From Candidatus Competibacteraceae bacterium (GTDB lineage: Bacteria; Pseudomonadota; Gammaproteobacteria; Competibacterales; Competibacteraceae): a DNA stretch of 64,000 nt. The position numbers and the translations under genes are program-made. Location of the stretch: assembly GCA_003989065.1 (NCBI GenBank), contig RXIW01000002.1, forward strand, positions 62,001 through 126,000. Direction: 5' to 3'. The notes beneath the pieces were generated by a model, which was given only the letters and a program-made list of their open reading frames with translations, was not told where the DNA came from and searched no databases. Shown piece after piece: positions 36,366-46,568 of the stretch (the stretch's first letter is position 1; each line of letters starts with the position of its first letter).

Positions 36366-37856
36366 TCAGGGTTGCTGCGGTCGGACTTCTCCCAGCCGGA
36401 TGGAATGCACCCGATAGTATTGCTGCAGGCACAGATTCTTGAAATCGTCGGGGTCGGTGGCGATATCGGTGGCGAACAGGGTCCGAGGTGGCCGGGACAG
36501 GCTGGCGACGGCGATGTCCTGTTCGCCGCGTTGCAGGGCTACTGCGATGGCGGCGTTGCGGGCCTGCATTTCCTGGGCGTAGCGATAGCCGCGATAGACA
36601 TCCTTGTAACCCTCGAACACGTTTGGCGTGCCCAGCAGACTGACGAGAAGCAGCGCGGCAGCTGGCGCCCGCCAGCGTCGGTCGGCCAGCCCGCCAGCAG
36701 CACCGGTCCAACGGTGGGCCAGGATGATGAAGGTCGGATACCCGCCGAGCAGGAACAGCAGGTAGATGACGCTTTCCGCCCGCTCGGGCAGGGGATAGCG
36801 GTTGATCAGGAAACCGATGGCGCTAAGCAGGAAGATCAGCGCGATCCATAACACCGGCAGCAGCAGGAACGAGCGCCGAAAGCGACCCTCGGCATCGTAC
36901 AGCAGCGCCCCGACCGGTTGGGCACTCAAGCTGAATACCAGCAGTGCCGAAGCCCACAGCCCCAGATTGGACAGCCAGTAGAACAGGCGCAGCGCGACCC
37001 AGGGCAGATAGAGCAGCGCCGCCAGCCAGGGCGTCGGGCGCAGCATGTGGTCGGTGTGGCCGAGGCCGGCGTAGCGCTGATAATTGCCCGGCGCCAGCAC
37101 GCTGCTAGCGGTCGCCAGCACAGCGATGAGTGTCAGCGCCAGCCAGAAGACGCGGGAGTTGCGCCGGCGCCATAGCGTGTAGCCGAGCCCGCCGCTGAGG
37201 ATCGCCAGTACCAGCAGCATGGAAATCTCGTTGGCGCCGATGGTGACGATGACTAGCCAGGCGGCGGTCCAGAAGATCACTGTCCGCAGTAGCCCCGTCC
37301 TGGCGGTCGTCTCACGCCAGATCAGCAGGCCGAGCAGAAATAGTAGAGTGACGTTGGCGAGTTGGTAGGTGATGCTGCCGCCCAGCCAGTAGAAGGTCTG
37401 GGCGATGTCGGGCGCGCCGGCGATGAACAGCACGGTCCACAGTCCGCCCAGCAGCAACGCCAGCGGGATCGACAGCGCGCCCTGTGCGATTCTAGCGGTC
37501 AGGAACGCGAAACCCAGCCCCGTGCCCAGCAGCAGCGCGATCGGTGGGAAACGGTAGATCTGGAAGATATCGCCCGCCATCAGCGCGGTCCACACCGCAT
37601 TCAACGTGTAGCGGCCAGCCCAGTGCTGATACCAATACACTTGGGCGTCGAGGAATCCCAGTTCGCGGGCTTTGGCGGCGAAGCAGAAATCGTCCGCCGC
37701 CGGGACATTGAAGAACGACAGGGCGATGAACAGGGCGATGATTGCGGTGACGGTGATGGCCAGAGCACTCAGCAGGACTTGTTCGGCGCGGGACAGGTTG
37801 AGGTTTGGCATCGTTTTGGGATGGGTTGTTTCCGGTAGCAGGCGAATGGATGGCAT
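36366..37856 (-). CDS. DUF6056-like polytopic membrane protein
   Basis: A 496-residue protein with about eleven hydrophobic helices. The section FNVPAADDFCFAAKARELGF followed by YWYQHWAGRYTLN resembles DUF6056 proteins, which look like membrane glycosyltransferase or polysaccharide-modifying enzymes (Asp pair in the first periplasmic loop). No function is proven. An alternative ATG at 37811 would remove 15 residues. Confidence 0.6.
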   Translation of the reverse strand: MPSIRLLPETTHPKTMPNLNLSRAEQVLLSALAITVTAIIALFIALSFFNVPAADDFCFAAKARELGFLDAQVYWYQHWAGRYTLNAVWTALMAGDIFQIYRFPPIALLLGTGLGFAFLTARIAQGALSIPLALLLGGLWTVLFIAGAPDIAQTFYWLGGSITYQLANVTLLFLLGLLIWRETTARTGLLRTVIFWTAAWLVIVTIGANEISMLLVLAILSGGLGYTLWRRRNSRVFWLALTLIAVLATASSVLAPGNYQRYAGLGHTDHMLRPTPWLAALLYLPWVALRLFYWLSNLGLWASALLVFSLSAQPVGALLYDAEGRFRRSFLLLPVLWIALIFLLSAIGFLINRYPLPERAESVIYLLFLLGGYPTFIILAHRWTGAAGGLADRRWRAPAAALLLVSLLGTPNVFEGYKDVYRGYRYAQEMQARNAAIAVALQRGEQDIAVASLSRPPRTLFATDIATDPDDFKNLCLQQYYRVHSIRLGEVRPQQP

Positions 37857-37863
37857 CCGCTCT

Positions 37864-38008
37864 GAGAGGCTGTCTAAAAACTAACTAACTGATCTATATG
37901 ACAGCGGAACCGGCTTCTAGGCGGTTGTTAGCCGGCCAAATTGGTTGGAAGCAGGTCCGACAGAAAATATTTCTTGAAAATCAATGTTGAGTTTTTCGAC
38001 AGTCTCTG
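37864..38008. mobile_element. MITE-like 145-bp element
   Basis: A ~22-bp imperfect terminal inverted repeat bounds a non-coding 145-bp segment: GAGAGGCTGTCTAAAAACT at 37864-37882 and, read from the other end (38008 back to 37986), CAGAGACTGTCGAAAAACT. The ends are like those of IS5/IS1182-type transposons. The interior has no reading frame. It lies between the DUF6056 gene start and the guaA stop. I could not see clear target duplications. Confidence 0.55.
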
Positions 38009-38049
38009 AAAGAACCCCAGGTAGAGCGTTGGTCACGTTGTCCCTTCAA

Positions 38050-39630
38050 TCACTCCCACTCGATGGTTGCCGGCGGTTTGCCGGAGACATCGTAGACCAC
38101 CCGGGAGATGCCGCGCACTTCGTTGATGATGCGCCGCGACACCTGGTCCAGGAATTCGTAGGGCAAGTGAGCCCAGCGCGCGGTCATGAAATCGATGGTC
38201 TCCACCGCCCGCAACGCAACCACGTGATCGTAGCGACGGCCATCGCCCATCACCCCCACCGACTTGACCGGCAGGAACACCGCAAAGGCCTGGCTGGTGC
38301 GATCGTACAAATCGGCCCGGCGCAATTCTTCGATGAAGATATGATCGGCCTGGCGCAACACATCGGCGTATTCCTTCTTCACCTCACCCAGGATGCGCAC
38401 ACCCAACCCCGGACCTGGGAAGGGATGACGGTAGACCATCTCCGAAGGTAGGCCGAGTTCGACCCCCAAACGCCGGACCTCATCCTTGAACAATTCCCGT
38501 AACGGCTCAACCAGCTTCAGCCGCATCGTCGCCGGCAGCCCCCCGACATTATGGTGGGACTTGATGACATGGGCCTTGCCGGTCTTGGCCCCGGCCGATT
38601 CGATCACATCGGGGTAGATGGTGCCCTGGGCCAGCCATTTGACCTCCTGCAGCTTGGCCGCTTCCTCCTCGAAGATCTCGACGAACAACCCACCGATGAT
38701 CTTGCGCTTCTGTTCGGGATCGGTCACGCCGGCCAGCGCAGTCAGGAAGCGCGTCTCGGCATCGACCCGAATCACCCGCACTCCCAGATGCTGACCGAAG
38801 GTGGTCATGACCTGGTCACCCTCGTGCAGGCGCAACAGGCCGGTATCCACGAACACGCAGGTCAACTGCTCGCCGATGGCCCGGTGTAGCAGGGCCGCCA
38901 CCACGGAGGAATCCACCCCGCCGGACAAACCCAGCACCACCCGATCTTTGCCGACCTGGGCACGGACGGCGGCCATGCTGTCCTCAATGATATGGCCCGT
39001 GGTCCACAGGGGCTCGCAACCGCAAATGCCGAGCACGAACCGGGACAGGATCCGCTGACCCTGGCGGGTATGGGTCACTTCGGGATGGAACTGCAGGCCG
39101 TACCAACATTTCTCTTCGTTGGCCATACCGGCGATCGGACAGGTCGGGGTGCTGGCGATGCGCACGAAACCGGGCGGCAGCACCGTCACTTGATCGCCAT
39201 GGCTCATCCACACATCCAGCAGGCCATAACCTTCCGGACTGGCGTGGTCCTCGATGGCGCGCAGCAGCTCGGAATGGGCGTGGGCGCGCACCTGCGCATA
39301 GCCGAATTCCTGGTGATCCGACGACTCCACCCGCCCGCCCAGCTGCAAGGCCAGGGTCTGCATGCCGTAGCAAATGCCGAGCAGGGGCACTTCCAGATCC
39401 AGGACCTGTTGCGGCGCGCGCGGACCATCGGCCAGCGTGGTCGATTCCGGGCTGCCGGACAGGATGATCCCGCGCGGATGGAACGCCCGAATCACTGCTG
39501 GGTCGGCATCCCAGGGATGGATTTCGCAATAGACTCCGATTTCGCGCACCCGGCGGGCGATCAGCTGGGTGTACTGGGAACCGAAATCGAGAATGAGAAT
39601 ACGGTCGAGATGAATGTCGCGGACGGTCAT
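38050..39630 (-). CDS. guaA: GMP synthase (glutamine-hydrolysing)
   Basis: Converts XMP to GMP. The 526 residues contain a class I glutamine amidotransferase domain (SGSPES, nucleophile Cys in [12 protein letters not shown]) and an ATP pyrophosphatase domain with PP-loop SGGVDSS. The C-terminal dimerisation domain ends [10 protein letters not shown] as expected. The ATG at 39630 is preceded by GGAGGGG. It follows guaB on the same strand after 68 bases. Confidence 0.97.
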   Translation of the reverse strand: MTVRDIHLDRILILDFGSQYTQLIARRVREIGVYCEIHPWDADPAVIRAFHPRGIILSGSPESTTLADGPRAPQQVLDLEVPLLGICYGMQTLALQLGGRVESSDHQEFGYAQVRAHAHSELLRAIEDHASPEGYGLLDVWMSHGDQVTVLPPGFVRIASTPTCPIAGMANEEKCWYGLQFHPEVTHTRQGQRILSRFVLGICGCEPLWTTGHIIEDSMAAVRAQVGKDRVVLGLSGGVDSSVVAALLHRAIGEQLTCVFVDTGLLRLHEGDQVMTTFGQHLGVRVIRVDAETRFLTALAGVTDPEQKRKIIGGLFVEIFEEEAAKLQEVKWLAQGTIYPDVIESAGAKTGKAHVIKSHHNVGGLPATMRLKLVEPLRELFKDEVRRLGVELGLPSEMVYRHPFPGPGLGVRILGEVKKEYADVLRQADHIFIEELRRADLYDRTSQAFAVFLPVKSVGVMGDGRRYDHVVALRAVETIDFMTARWAHLPYEFLDQVSRRIINEVRGISRVVYDVSGKPPATIEWE

Positions 39631-39698
39631 GGCTGCACTCCCCTCCCTTCGACAGGGAGGGTCACGGTGGGAGAGAAGTGTTGACGAACAGGCGGCGA

Positions 39699-41162
39699 TC
39701 AATCCACCCGGTAGTTCGGCGCTTCCTTGGTGATGGTCACGTCATGGACATGGCTTTCGCGCATTCCGGCGCTGGTGACGCGGGTAAACGCCGGCTTGGT
39801 TCGCATTTCGAGCACATTCTGGCAACCGACATAGCCCATGCTGGAGCGCAGACCGCCCATCAGCTGATTGATGATCGCCGACACGCTGCCCTTGTAGGGC
39901 ACCCGGCCTTCGATGCCTTCCGGCACCAGCTTCTCCACCGCGCTGCCTTCCTGAAAATAGCGATCGCTGGAGCCGTGCTGCTGGGTCATTGCGCCGATGG
40001 AGCCCATTCCGCGATAGGATTTGTAGGAGCGGCCCTGATACAGCTCCACCTCGCCGGGCGCTTCCTCGGTGCCGGCGAACAGACTACCGATCATGACGGT
40101 ATGCGCGCCGGCGGCGATGGCCTTGGCCAGATCGCCGGAATAGCGCACGCCACCGTCGGCAATGAGCGGCACGTCGCTGTCGCGCAGCGCGTCGGCTACG
40201 TTGGCGACCGCGCTGATCTGCGGCACGCCAACCCCGGCGATGATGCGGGTAGTGCAGATCGAACCCGGTCCGATGCCCACCTTCACCGCGTCCACCCCCG
40301 CTTCGACCAGATCGCGGGCGGCGGCGGCGGTGGCGATGTTGCCGCCGACCACCTGCACGTTCGGAAAGCGCTCCTTGATCCAGCGCACCCGCTCCAGTAC
40401 GTTGTGAGAATGGCCATGGGCGGTATCGACCACCAGCACGTCCACCCCCGCGCCCACCAGCGCCGTGACCCGTTCGTCGGTGTCGCCGCCGGTGCTGACT
40501 GCGGCCCCGGCCCGCAACCGACCTAGCGCATCCTTGCAGGCCAGCGGAAAATCGCTGGATTTTTGGATATCCTTGACGGTGATCAGCCCGCGTAATTCGA
40601 AGCGATCGTTGACCACCAGCACCTTTTCGATGCGGTGCCGGTGCAACAGGGTGACGATTTCCTCGCGGCTGGCCCCTTCCCGGACCGTGATCAGCCGTTC
40701 CTTGGGCGTCATCACCGTGCTGACCGGAGCACCCATGTTCGATTCGAAGCGCAGGTCGCGGTTGGTGACGATGCCGACCAGCTCCTCGCCGTCGACCACC
40801 GGCACCCCGGAGATATGATGGGCGCGGGTCAGATCCACCACCTCGCGAATGGTGGCGCGAGGATGGATGACGATGGGATCGTGGATGACGCCGCTTTCGA
40901 ATTTCTTGACCCGCCGGACCTCATGGGCATGGCGTTCGATCGACATGTTCTTGTGGATGATGCCGATGCCGCCTTCCTGGGCCAGTGCAATGGCCAGGCC
41001 GGATTCGGTGACGGTGTCCATGGCCGCCGACACCAACGGAATATTGAGCGCGATGCCACGGGTCAGCTGGGTCTTGAGACTGACATCCTTGGGCAATATC
41101 GTAGAGTAGGCCGGAAGGAGTAGAACATCATCGAAAGTCAGGGCTTCTTGAACGATACGCAT
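39699..41162 (-). CDS. guaB: IMP dehydrogenase
   Basis: Rate-limiting enzyme of guanine nucleotide synthesis (IMP to XMP). The 487 residues show [17 protein letters not shown], a CBS pair inserted at about 95-205, the catalytic cysteine loop [15 protein letters not shown] and the mobile flap RYFQEG. First gene of guaBA. Confidence 0.97.
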   Translation of the reverse strand: MRIVQEALTFDDVLLLPAYSTILPKDVSLKTQLTRGIALNIPLVSAAMDTVTESGLAIALAQEGGIGIIHKNMSIERHAHEVRRVKKFESGVIHDPIVIHPRATIREVVDLTRAHHISGVPVVDGEELVGIVTNRDLRFESNMGAPVSTVMTPKERLITVREGASREEIVTLLHRHRIEKVLVVNDRFELRGLITVKDIQKSSDFPLACKDALGRLRAGAAVSTGGDTDERVTALVGAGVDVLVVDTAHGHSHNVLERVRWIKERFPNVQVVGGNIATAAAARDLVEAGVDAVKVGIGPGSICTTRIIAGVGVPQISAVANVADALRDSDVPLIADGGVRYSGDLAKAIAAGAHTVMIGSLFAGTEEAPGEVELYQGRSYKSYRGMGSIGAMTQQHGSSDRYFQEGSAVEKLVPEGIEGRVPYKGSVSAIINQLMGGLRSSMGYVGCQNVLEMRTKPAFTRVTSAGMRESHVHDVTITKEAPNYRVD

Positions 41163-41199
41163 GGCATGGCCTCAAGACTTAAACTAGAATTAAACCTGA

Positions 41200-41205
41200 T
41201 ATAAT
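41200..41205 (+). promoter_or_regulatory. -10 element in guaB/xseA intergenic region
   Basis: TATAAT lies in the 91-bp AT-rich stretch between divergent guaB and xseA and would serve xseA. No convincing -35 was found, and the promoter for guaB on the other strand is not resolved. Confidence 0.4.
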
Positions 41206-41253
41206 AAACTTATTTTACTATAAAATCAAGAAACCATTCATGGCCGTCATCCA

Positions 41254-42519
41254 GTGGACAGCATCGCCGTCACGACCCGAATCGTCTACACCGTTTCTCG
41301 ACTGAACCAGGAGGCCCGCGACCTGCTGGAGGATGTCTTTCCCCTGCTGTGGGTCCAAGGCGAGGTGTCCAACCTGTCCCGTCCCGGCTCTGGACACCTC
41401 TACTTTTCGCTGAAAGATCCCGGCGCGCAAATCCGCTGCGCCCTGTTCCTGAACCGCGCTGTCCTGTTCCGCGACCGCCTGCGCAACGGCCAGCAGCTGC
41501 TGGTGCGCGGTCGGGTCAGCCTGTACCAGCCGCGCGGCGATTTCCAGCTCATCGTCGAGTACGTCGAAGACGCCGGAGCTGGGGCGTTGCGCCGCGCTTT
41601 CGATGAATTGCGGCTACGGCTGGAGCAGGAAGGGTTGTTCGCCCCAGACCGCAAACAGGCCCTGCCCCGTTTCCCAGGCCGGATCGGCGTCATCACCTCG
41701 CCCAGCGGAGCAGCGATCCGCGACGTGCTGACCACCTTGCGCCGCCGCTGTCCCAGCCTGCCGGCGCGGATCTATCCGGTTCCCGTGCAGGGCGATGGCG
41801 CGGCGGAACGCATCGCCGCCGCCATCCGCCTGGCCTCCCAGCGCCAGGACTGCGACGTGCTGCTGCTAGTGCGCGGCGGTGGCTCACTGGAAGATCTGGA
41901 CGCCTTCAACCAGGAAATCGTGGCGCGGGCGATCTTCGCCTGTCCCCTGCCGCTGGTGACCGGCATCGGCCACGAAACCGACGTCACCATCGCCGACTTC
42001 GCCGCCGATCTGCGCGCGGCCACCCCCACGGCGGCGGCGGAGCTGGCCAGCCCCGACCGGCTGGAATGGCTGAACCAGGTCGCGCTGCTCAACGATCGGC
42101 TGGAACGAGCGCTGCGGCGCGCGTTGCTGGACCGTCGCCAGCGGGTCGACGAGCTGACTCGACGCCTGGCCCGACAACAGCCGCGACGCCAGCTGCAGGA
42201 TAACGCCCAACGACTCGACGAGCTGTCGCAGCGGCTGCGCCAAGCCCTGCACAACCGCCTGCAGACCGCCGGGCTGCGACTGCGCCACTTGAGCGGCCAG
42301 CTGCACGCCCTGAGTCCGCTCGGCACGCTGAACCGGGGTTACGCTATCCTACGCCAGCCGGATGGCCACATCCTGCGCCGGGCCGACCAAGCCCGATTGG
42401 GCGATACGGTGGAAGCCCTGCTGAGCCAAGGCCGTCTGCGCTGCCAAATCACCGCGATCGATCCCACGGCGGAAGGATGGCCGGATTCCGGGTCACCGCC
42501 CGAGCGCGAGCGCGGCTAG
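41254..42519 (+). CDS. xseA: Exodeoxyribonuclease VII large subunit
   Basis: Catalytic subunit of ExoVII. The 421 residues comprise an N-terminal OB fold (WVQGEVSNLSRPGSGHLYFSLKD), a catalytic core (GRIGVITSPSGAAIRDVL, LVRGGGSLEDL, GIGHETDVTIADFAAD), a long coiled-coil and a C-terminal segment (LNRGYAILRQPDG). Start is GTG at 41254; the nearby ATG at 41240 is out of frame. The small subunit gene xseB is not in the window. Confidence 0.95.
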   Translation: MDSIAVTTRIVYTVSRLNQEARDLLEDVFPLLWVQGEVSNLSRPGSGHLYFSLKDPGAQIRCALFLNRAVLFRDRLRNGQQLLVRGRVSLYQPRGDFQLIVEYVEDAGAGALRRAFDELRLRLEQEGLFAPDRKQALPRFPGRIGVITSPSGAAIRDVLTTLRRRCPSLPARIYPVPVQGDGAAERIAAAIRLASQRQDCDVLLLVRGGGSLEDLDAFNQEIVARAIFACPLPLVTGIGHETDVTIADFAADLRAATPTAAAELASPDRLEWLNQVALLNDRLERALRRALLDRRQRVDELTRRLARQQPRRQLQDNAQRLDELSQRLRQALHNRLQTAGLRLRHLSGQLHALSPLGTLNRGYAILRQPDGHILRRADQARLGDTVEALLSQGRLRCQITAIDPTAEGWPDSGSPPERERG

Positions 42520-42522
42520 CCG

Positions 42523-43116
42523 ATGCGTCGTCTATCGCTGCTGGTGCTGGCGATCTGCCTGGTAGGCGCCTACCTTTCCTGGAAAGAGCGGCCGATTCCA
42601 CATCCGCCCGGCGTGCTGGCGCCGGACGATCCGGTACAACGGCTGCTCGGCGCCGACGCGCCGGTCTTCCGGCAGGATCGCTACCAGATCCAGGCCCTGG
42701 CGGAATTCGCGCTCGAAGCCCGCGTTCTGGCGCGGGAGAACTACCGTTTCGACGCCGGAGCCGAACTGGCACCAATGGACTTGGCGTTGGGCTGGGGAGC
42801 GATGTCGAACAGCGCGGTGCTGGACCAGATCGATATCCAGCAGGGCAATCGTTTCTATTACTGGAGCACCGCGAGCTTTCCCATCCCGCTCCGCGAGATC
42901 GAAACCCACAGCGCCAACATGCACCTGATCCCCGCCTCCCGCAGCGTGGCCAAGCAACTGCGCGCCATTCGTCCCGGTCATATCGTGCGCTTGAGCGGCT
43001 ATCTGGTCGAAGCCCGCCGCGACGACGGCTGGCGCTGGCGCAGCTCCCTCAGCCGCGAAGACACCGGCGACGGAGCCTGCGAGCTGGTCTGGGTCGAGAC
43101 CGCGGCGCTATATTGA
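42523..43116 (+). CDS. Conserved hypothetical exported protein downstream of xseA
   Basis: A 197-residue protein with a hydrophobic N-terminus (LSLLVLAICLVGAYL) that serves as signal or anchor, then a soluble domain with MDLALGWGAMSN, RFYYWST and NMHLIPAS. It follows xseA after three bases. No named family is assigned with confidence; the lysine-poor soluble part with conserved GWG and HLIPA segments could be an enzyme or a binding domain. Confidence 0.6.
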   Translation: MRRLSLLVLAICLVGAYLSWKERPIPHPPGVLAPDDPVQRLLGADAPVFRQDRYQIQALAEFALEARVLARENYRFDAGAELAPMDLALGWGAMSNSAVLDQIDIQQGNRFYYWSTASFPIPLREIETHSANMHLIPASRSVAKQLRAIRPGHIVRLSGYLVEARRDDGWRWRSSLSREDTGDGACELVWVETAALY

Positions 43117-43273
43117 GGCGCTATAGTGAATTGAATCGGGTGCGGCGCGTTTTCCCGCTGCGAGCGTTGGCCGTCCCGATCCGGCTACAGCAACTCTTCC
43201 CGACAAGCGCCGACCGTCCTGAACGACTATCGTATCGCTTTATCGATCACTGACCCGCAAAGGAACCACTGTC

Positions 43274-44089
43274 ATGAAACTGGAGATCATCAGCCGCTAT
43301 CCGGAACAAACCACCAAACCAACGCCCCTGTTGTTCGTCCACGGCTCGTTCGCGGACGCCCGCTGCTGGGATCAACACTTCCTGCCCTACCTCACCCAGA
43401 GCGGCTACGAGGTCCACGCCGTCAGCCTGCGCGGCCACGGCCAGAGCGAAGGGCGCGAGTGGCTGCCGCTGTGGCGGATGACCGACTATGTCACCGACCT
43501 CGGCCATACGGTTCGCGCCCTGTCCAGACCGCCAGTGCTGATCGGCCATTCGATGGGCGGCATGGTGGTGCAGAAATATCTGGAAACGCAGCCCAAAGTT
43601 GCCGGCGTCGTGCTGATGGCCTCGGTTCCGCCGCAAGGGCTGATCCCTAGCAACCTGCACATGGCGCTGCGTCACCCCTTCCTGTTCCAGCAGATGGCCC
43701 TGTTCGCTCTGATGGGACCGAGCGTCGGCTCGCTCGACATGATGCGAAGCCTGCTGTTCTCCAAGGACATGCCGCTGGAGCAGTTGCGACAATATTTCGA
43801 CCTGGTGCAGGCGGAATCGCAAGTCGTGTCGCTGGACATGATGTGGTTCGACCCGCTGCGGCTCAAGCCCGAGCAGGTCCGCGTCCCGATCCTGGTGCAG
43901 GGCGCGCAGGACGATGTCTTCGTGTCGCCGGCGATGGTGCGGGCCACCGCCCAGTTCTATCGGACCCAGCCGCACATCTTCCCCCGCATGGCGCACGCCA
44001 TGATGCTGGAAATGAATTGGCGCGACGTGGCCGATGGGCTGCGGGACTGGCTGGCGCGTGCCATCGAAGTCCAGTCCGCCGCCGCCTGA
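43274..44089 (+). CDS. Alpha/beta hydrolase
   Basis: A 271-residue alpha/beta hydrolase with oxyanion segment FVHGSFADARCWD, nucleophile elbow GHSMGGM, acid near GAQDDVF and His in RMAHAMMLE. It resembles esterases and lysophospholipase-like enzymes. It is convergent with fadD and stands at the edge of the lipid storage genes, so an acyl-ester substrate is plausible but not shown. Confidence 0.8.
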   Translation: MKLEIISRYPEQTTKPTPLLFVHGSFADARCWDQHFLPYLTQSGYEVHAVSLRGHGQSEGREWLPLWRMTDYVTDLGHTVRALSRPPVLIGHSMGGMVVQKYLETQPKVAGVVLMASVPPQGLIPSNLHMALRHPFLFQQMALFALMGPSVGSLDMMRSLLFSKDMPLEQLRQYFDLVQAESQVVSLDMMWFDPLRLKPEQVRVPILVQGAQDDVFVSPAMVRATAQFYRTQPHIFPRMAHAMMLEMNWRDVADGLRDWLARAIEVQSAAA

Positions 44090-44098
44090 ACGGCTCCG

Positions 44099-45754
44099 CT
44101 ACCGCAACAAGCGCCGCAGGATCTTGCCGACATTGCTCTTGGGCAGCTCGGCGCGGAATTCGACGTGGCGGGGCACCTTGTAGGCCGTCAGATTCTGGCG
44201 GCAATACTCGATCACCGCCTCGGCGGTCAGATTGGGGTCTTTCCTGACCAGCACGATCTTGACCGCCTCGCCGGATTTCTCGTCCGGCACCCCAACCGCC
44301 GCGACTTCCAGCACGCCGGGGTGGTGGGCGACCACGTCTTCGATCTCGTTGGGATAGACGTTGAAGCCGGACACCAGGATCATGTCCTTCTTGCGGTCGA
44401 CGATCCGGGTATAGCCCTGCTCATCGACATAGCCGATGTCGCCGGTGCGTAGAAAACCATCGGCGGTCATGACCTTGGCGGTCTCGTCGGGTCGGTTCCA
44501 GTAACCGCGCATCACCTGCGGACCGCGCACGCAGATCTCCCCCACATCGCCGACGCCCAGCTCCCGGTCGGCCTCGTCGCGGATCGACAACTCGGTCGAG
44601 GGCAGCGGTAAGCCGATGCTGCCATTGTACTCGGGCAAGGTCAGCGGATTGACGCAAACCGCCGGTGAGGTCTCGGTCAGACCATAAGCCTCGATCAGCG
44701 GGGTACCGGTCACCTGCTTCCAGCGCTCGGCCACCGCCCGCTGCACCGCCATGCCGCCGCCGAGGGCCAGCTTGCAGCGACTGAAATCCAGGCGATCGAA
44801 ACCGGGGGTATGCAACAAGCCGTTGAACAGGGTGTTGACCCCGGTGATGACGCTAAACCGCGTCTTGCTCAGGAGCTTGACGAAGCCGGGCATGTCGCGG
44901 GGATTGGTGATCAACAGGTTGTGCGCGCCGACCTTCATGAAGGTCAGGCAGTTGGCGGTCAGCGAGAAGATGTGATACAGCGGCAGGGCGGTGATGACGA
45001 TCTCCTCGGCCGGTTTGGAGATCGGACTCAGCCAGGCCGAAGCCTGCTGCAGGTTCGCCACCATATTGCCGTGGGTCAGCATCGCGCCCTTGGCGACGCC
45101 GGTGGTGCCGCCGGTGTATTGCAGAAACGCCAGATCGTGGTGATCCAGCGGCACATCGTCCAGAGTCCAGGCCGCGCCCGCCGCCAATGCCCGCCGAAAC
45201 GGGATCGCGCCGGGAATGGCCCAAGCCGGAACCAGCTTCTTGATCCGCTTGACCACGAAATTGATCAGCGTTCGCTTGGGAAAGGGCAGCAGATCGCCCA
45301 CCTGGGTGACGACGACGTTCTTGACCGGGGTCTTGCCCAGCACCGCCTGCAAAGTGTGGGCGAAATTCTCGACGATGACGACGGCGCTGGCCCCGGAGTC
45401 GATCAGCTGATGTTCCAGCTCGCGCGCGGTGTAGAGCGGATTGACGTTCACCACAGTCAGTCCGGCCCGCAAGGCGCCGAACAGGGCCACCGGATACTGC
45501 AGGACGTTGGGCATCATGATGGCGACTCGTTCGCCCTTGCTCAAACCCAGCATCTTCTGCAGAAAAGCGCCGAACTGGCGGCTGAGCCGGTCGATGTCGC
45601 GATAGCGCAGGGTCATGCCCATGTTGGAATAGGCCGGATAATCGGCGAACTGCCGACAACTCTTCTCCAGGATATCCCGCAGAGAGACGAATTCGTTCAA
45701 ATCGACTTCAGCCGGTACCCCCGGCGGATATTCCCGCAACCAGATCTTTTCCAC
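44099..45754 (-). CDS. fadD: Long-chain fatty acid-CoA ligase
   Basis: Activates fatty acids to acyl-CoA. The 551 residues match FadD: AMP-binding motif [40 protein letters not shown] and the final [11 protein letters not shown]. It starts [13 protein letters not shown], as FadD proteins do. The start is GTG at 45754 behind AGGAGAGGAAG; longer in-frame sequence upstream is not conserved. It is divergent from a TetR regulator, a common arrangement for regulated fadD genes, and its product would supply the acyl-CoA reductase and acyltransferase nearby. Confidence 0.94.
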   Translation of the reverse strand: MEKIWLREYPPGVPAEVDLNEFVSLRDILEKSCRQFADYPAYSNMGMTLRYRDIDRLSRQFGAFLQKMLGLSKGERVAIMMPNVLQYPVALFGALRAGLTVVNVNPLYTARELEHQLIDSGASAVVIVENFAHTLQAVLGKTPVKNVVVTQVGDLLPFPKRTLINFVVKRIKKLVPAWAIPGAIPFRRALAAGAAWTLDDVPLDHHDLAFLQYTGGTTGVAKGAMLTHGNMVANLQQASAWLSPISKPAEEIVITALPLYHIFSLTANCLTFMKVGAHNLLITNPRDMPGFVKLLSKTRFSVITGVNTLFNGLLHTPGFDRLDFSRCKLALGGGMAVQRAVAERWKQVTGTPLIEAYGLTETSPAVCVNPLTLPEYNGSIGLPLPSTELSIRDEADRELGVGDVGEICVRGPQVMRGYWNRPDETAKVMTADGFLRTGDIGYVDEQGYTRIVDRKKDMILVSGFNVYPNEIEDVVAHHPGVLEVAAVGVPDEKSGEAVKIVLVRKDPNLTAEAVIEYCRQNLTAYKVPRHVEFRAELPKSNVGKILRRLLR

Positions 45755-45935
45755 CTTCCTCTCCTCACATCGTCGATTATCGTCAATATTATGTTTGTTT
45801 CGGCGCGCCGGTTCGCCGATTGGAAAACCGCCCAAATTCACCCACAATGAAAGGTGAAAAACCGAGTGACGCCTCAAAACGACTAGGCTTCGAACTCCGT
45901 CCCTTCGATGTCCGCTCCGGACGCGCACCGCCCCC

Positions 45936-46568
45936 ATGAAAACCCGCGATCGCATCTTGCAGGCCAGCCTGCAACTGTTCAACGAGTGTGGCGAACCTCG
46001 CATCACCACCAATCATATCGCCGACGAACTGGATATCAGTCCGGGCAATTTGTATTACCACTTCCGCAACAAGGACGAAATCATCGCGTTGTTGTTCCAG
46101 CAGTTCGAGAAGCGGATGGAAACCGCCTTACAGGCCCCGCAGCGCCGCGTCCCGAACATGGAAGACATGTGGCTCTATCTGCATCTGGTGTTCGAGAACA
46201 TCTGGGAATACCGCTTCCTCTACCACGACCTCGACAACATTCTCGGCCGCAACAGAAAGCTGCGCACCCACTTCCGCCGCATTCTGGAACGCAAGGTCGC
46301 CACCGCCGCCACCATCTGCCAGGGTCTGGCCGACGCCGGCATCATGACCGCCACAGCCGAGGAAATCGCCGCGCTGGCCCAGAACATCGCGGTGGTCGCG
46401 ACCTATTGGTTGAATTTTCAGGGTATCCGCGCCAGCGGCTCCACGCAGGACAGCGACAGCGCCCATCTGGCGCTGGGCGTCTATCAGGTGCTATCGCTGG
46501 TGGCTCCGTTTCTCAACGGCGAGGCGCAGGAATTGTTGCGACAACTCAGCCGCGAGTACCTGTCCTGA
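45936..46568 (+). CDS. TetR-family transcriptional regulator
   Basis: A 210-residue regulator with an N-terminal helix-turn-helix ([28 protein letters not shown]) and a helical ligand domain with [15 protein letters not shown]. The domain is similar to TetR proteins that sense acyl-CoA or act near lipid and PHA genes. Divergence from fadD suggests fadD is its target. The operator is not obvious in the 181 bases between them. It overlaps the end of the patatin gene by 23 bases, tail to tail. Confidence 0.85.
   Translation: MKTRDRILQASLQLFNECGEPRITTNHIADELDISPGNLYYHFRNKDEIIALLFQQFEKRMETALQAPQRRVPNMEDMWLYLHLVFENIWEYRFLYHDLDNILGRNRKLRTHFRRILERKVATAATICQGLADAGIMTATAEEIAALAQNIAVVATYWLNFQGIRASGSTQDSDSAHLALGVYQVLSLVAPFLNGEAQELLRQLSREYLS

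Noticed and set aside
41240-41242. ATG as the xseA start
   Set aside because: It is out of frame with XseA; the in-frame GTG at 41254 is used.
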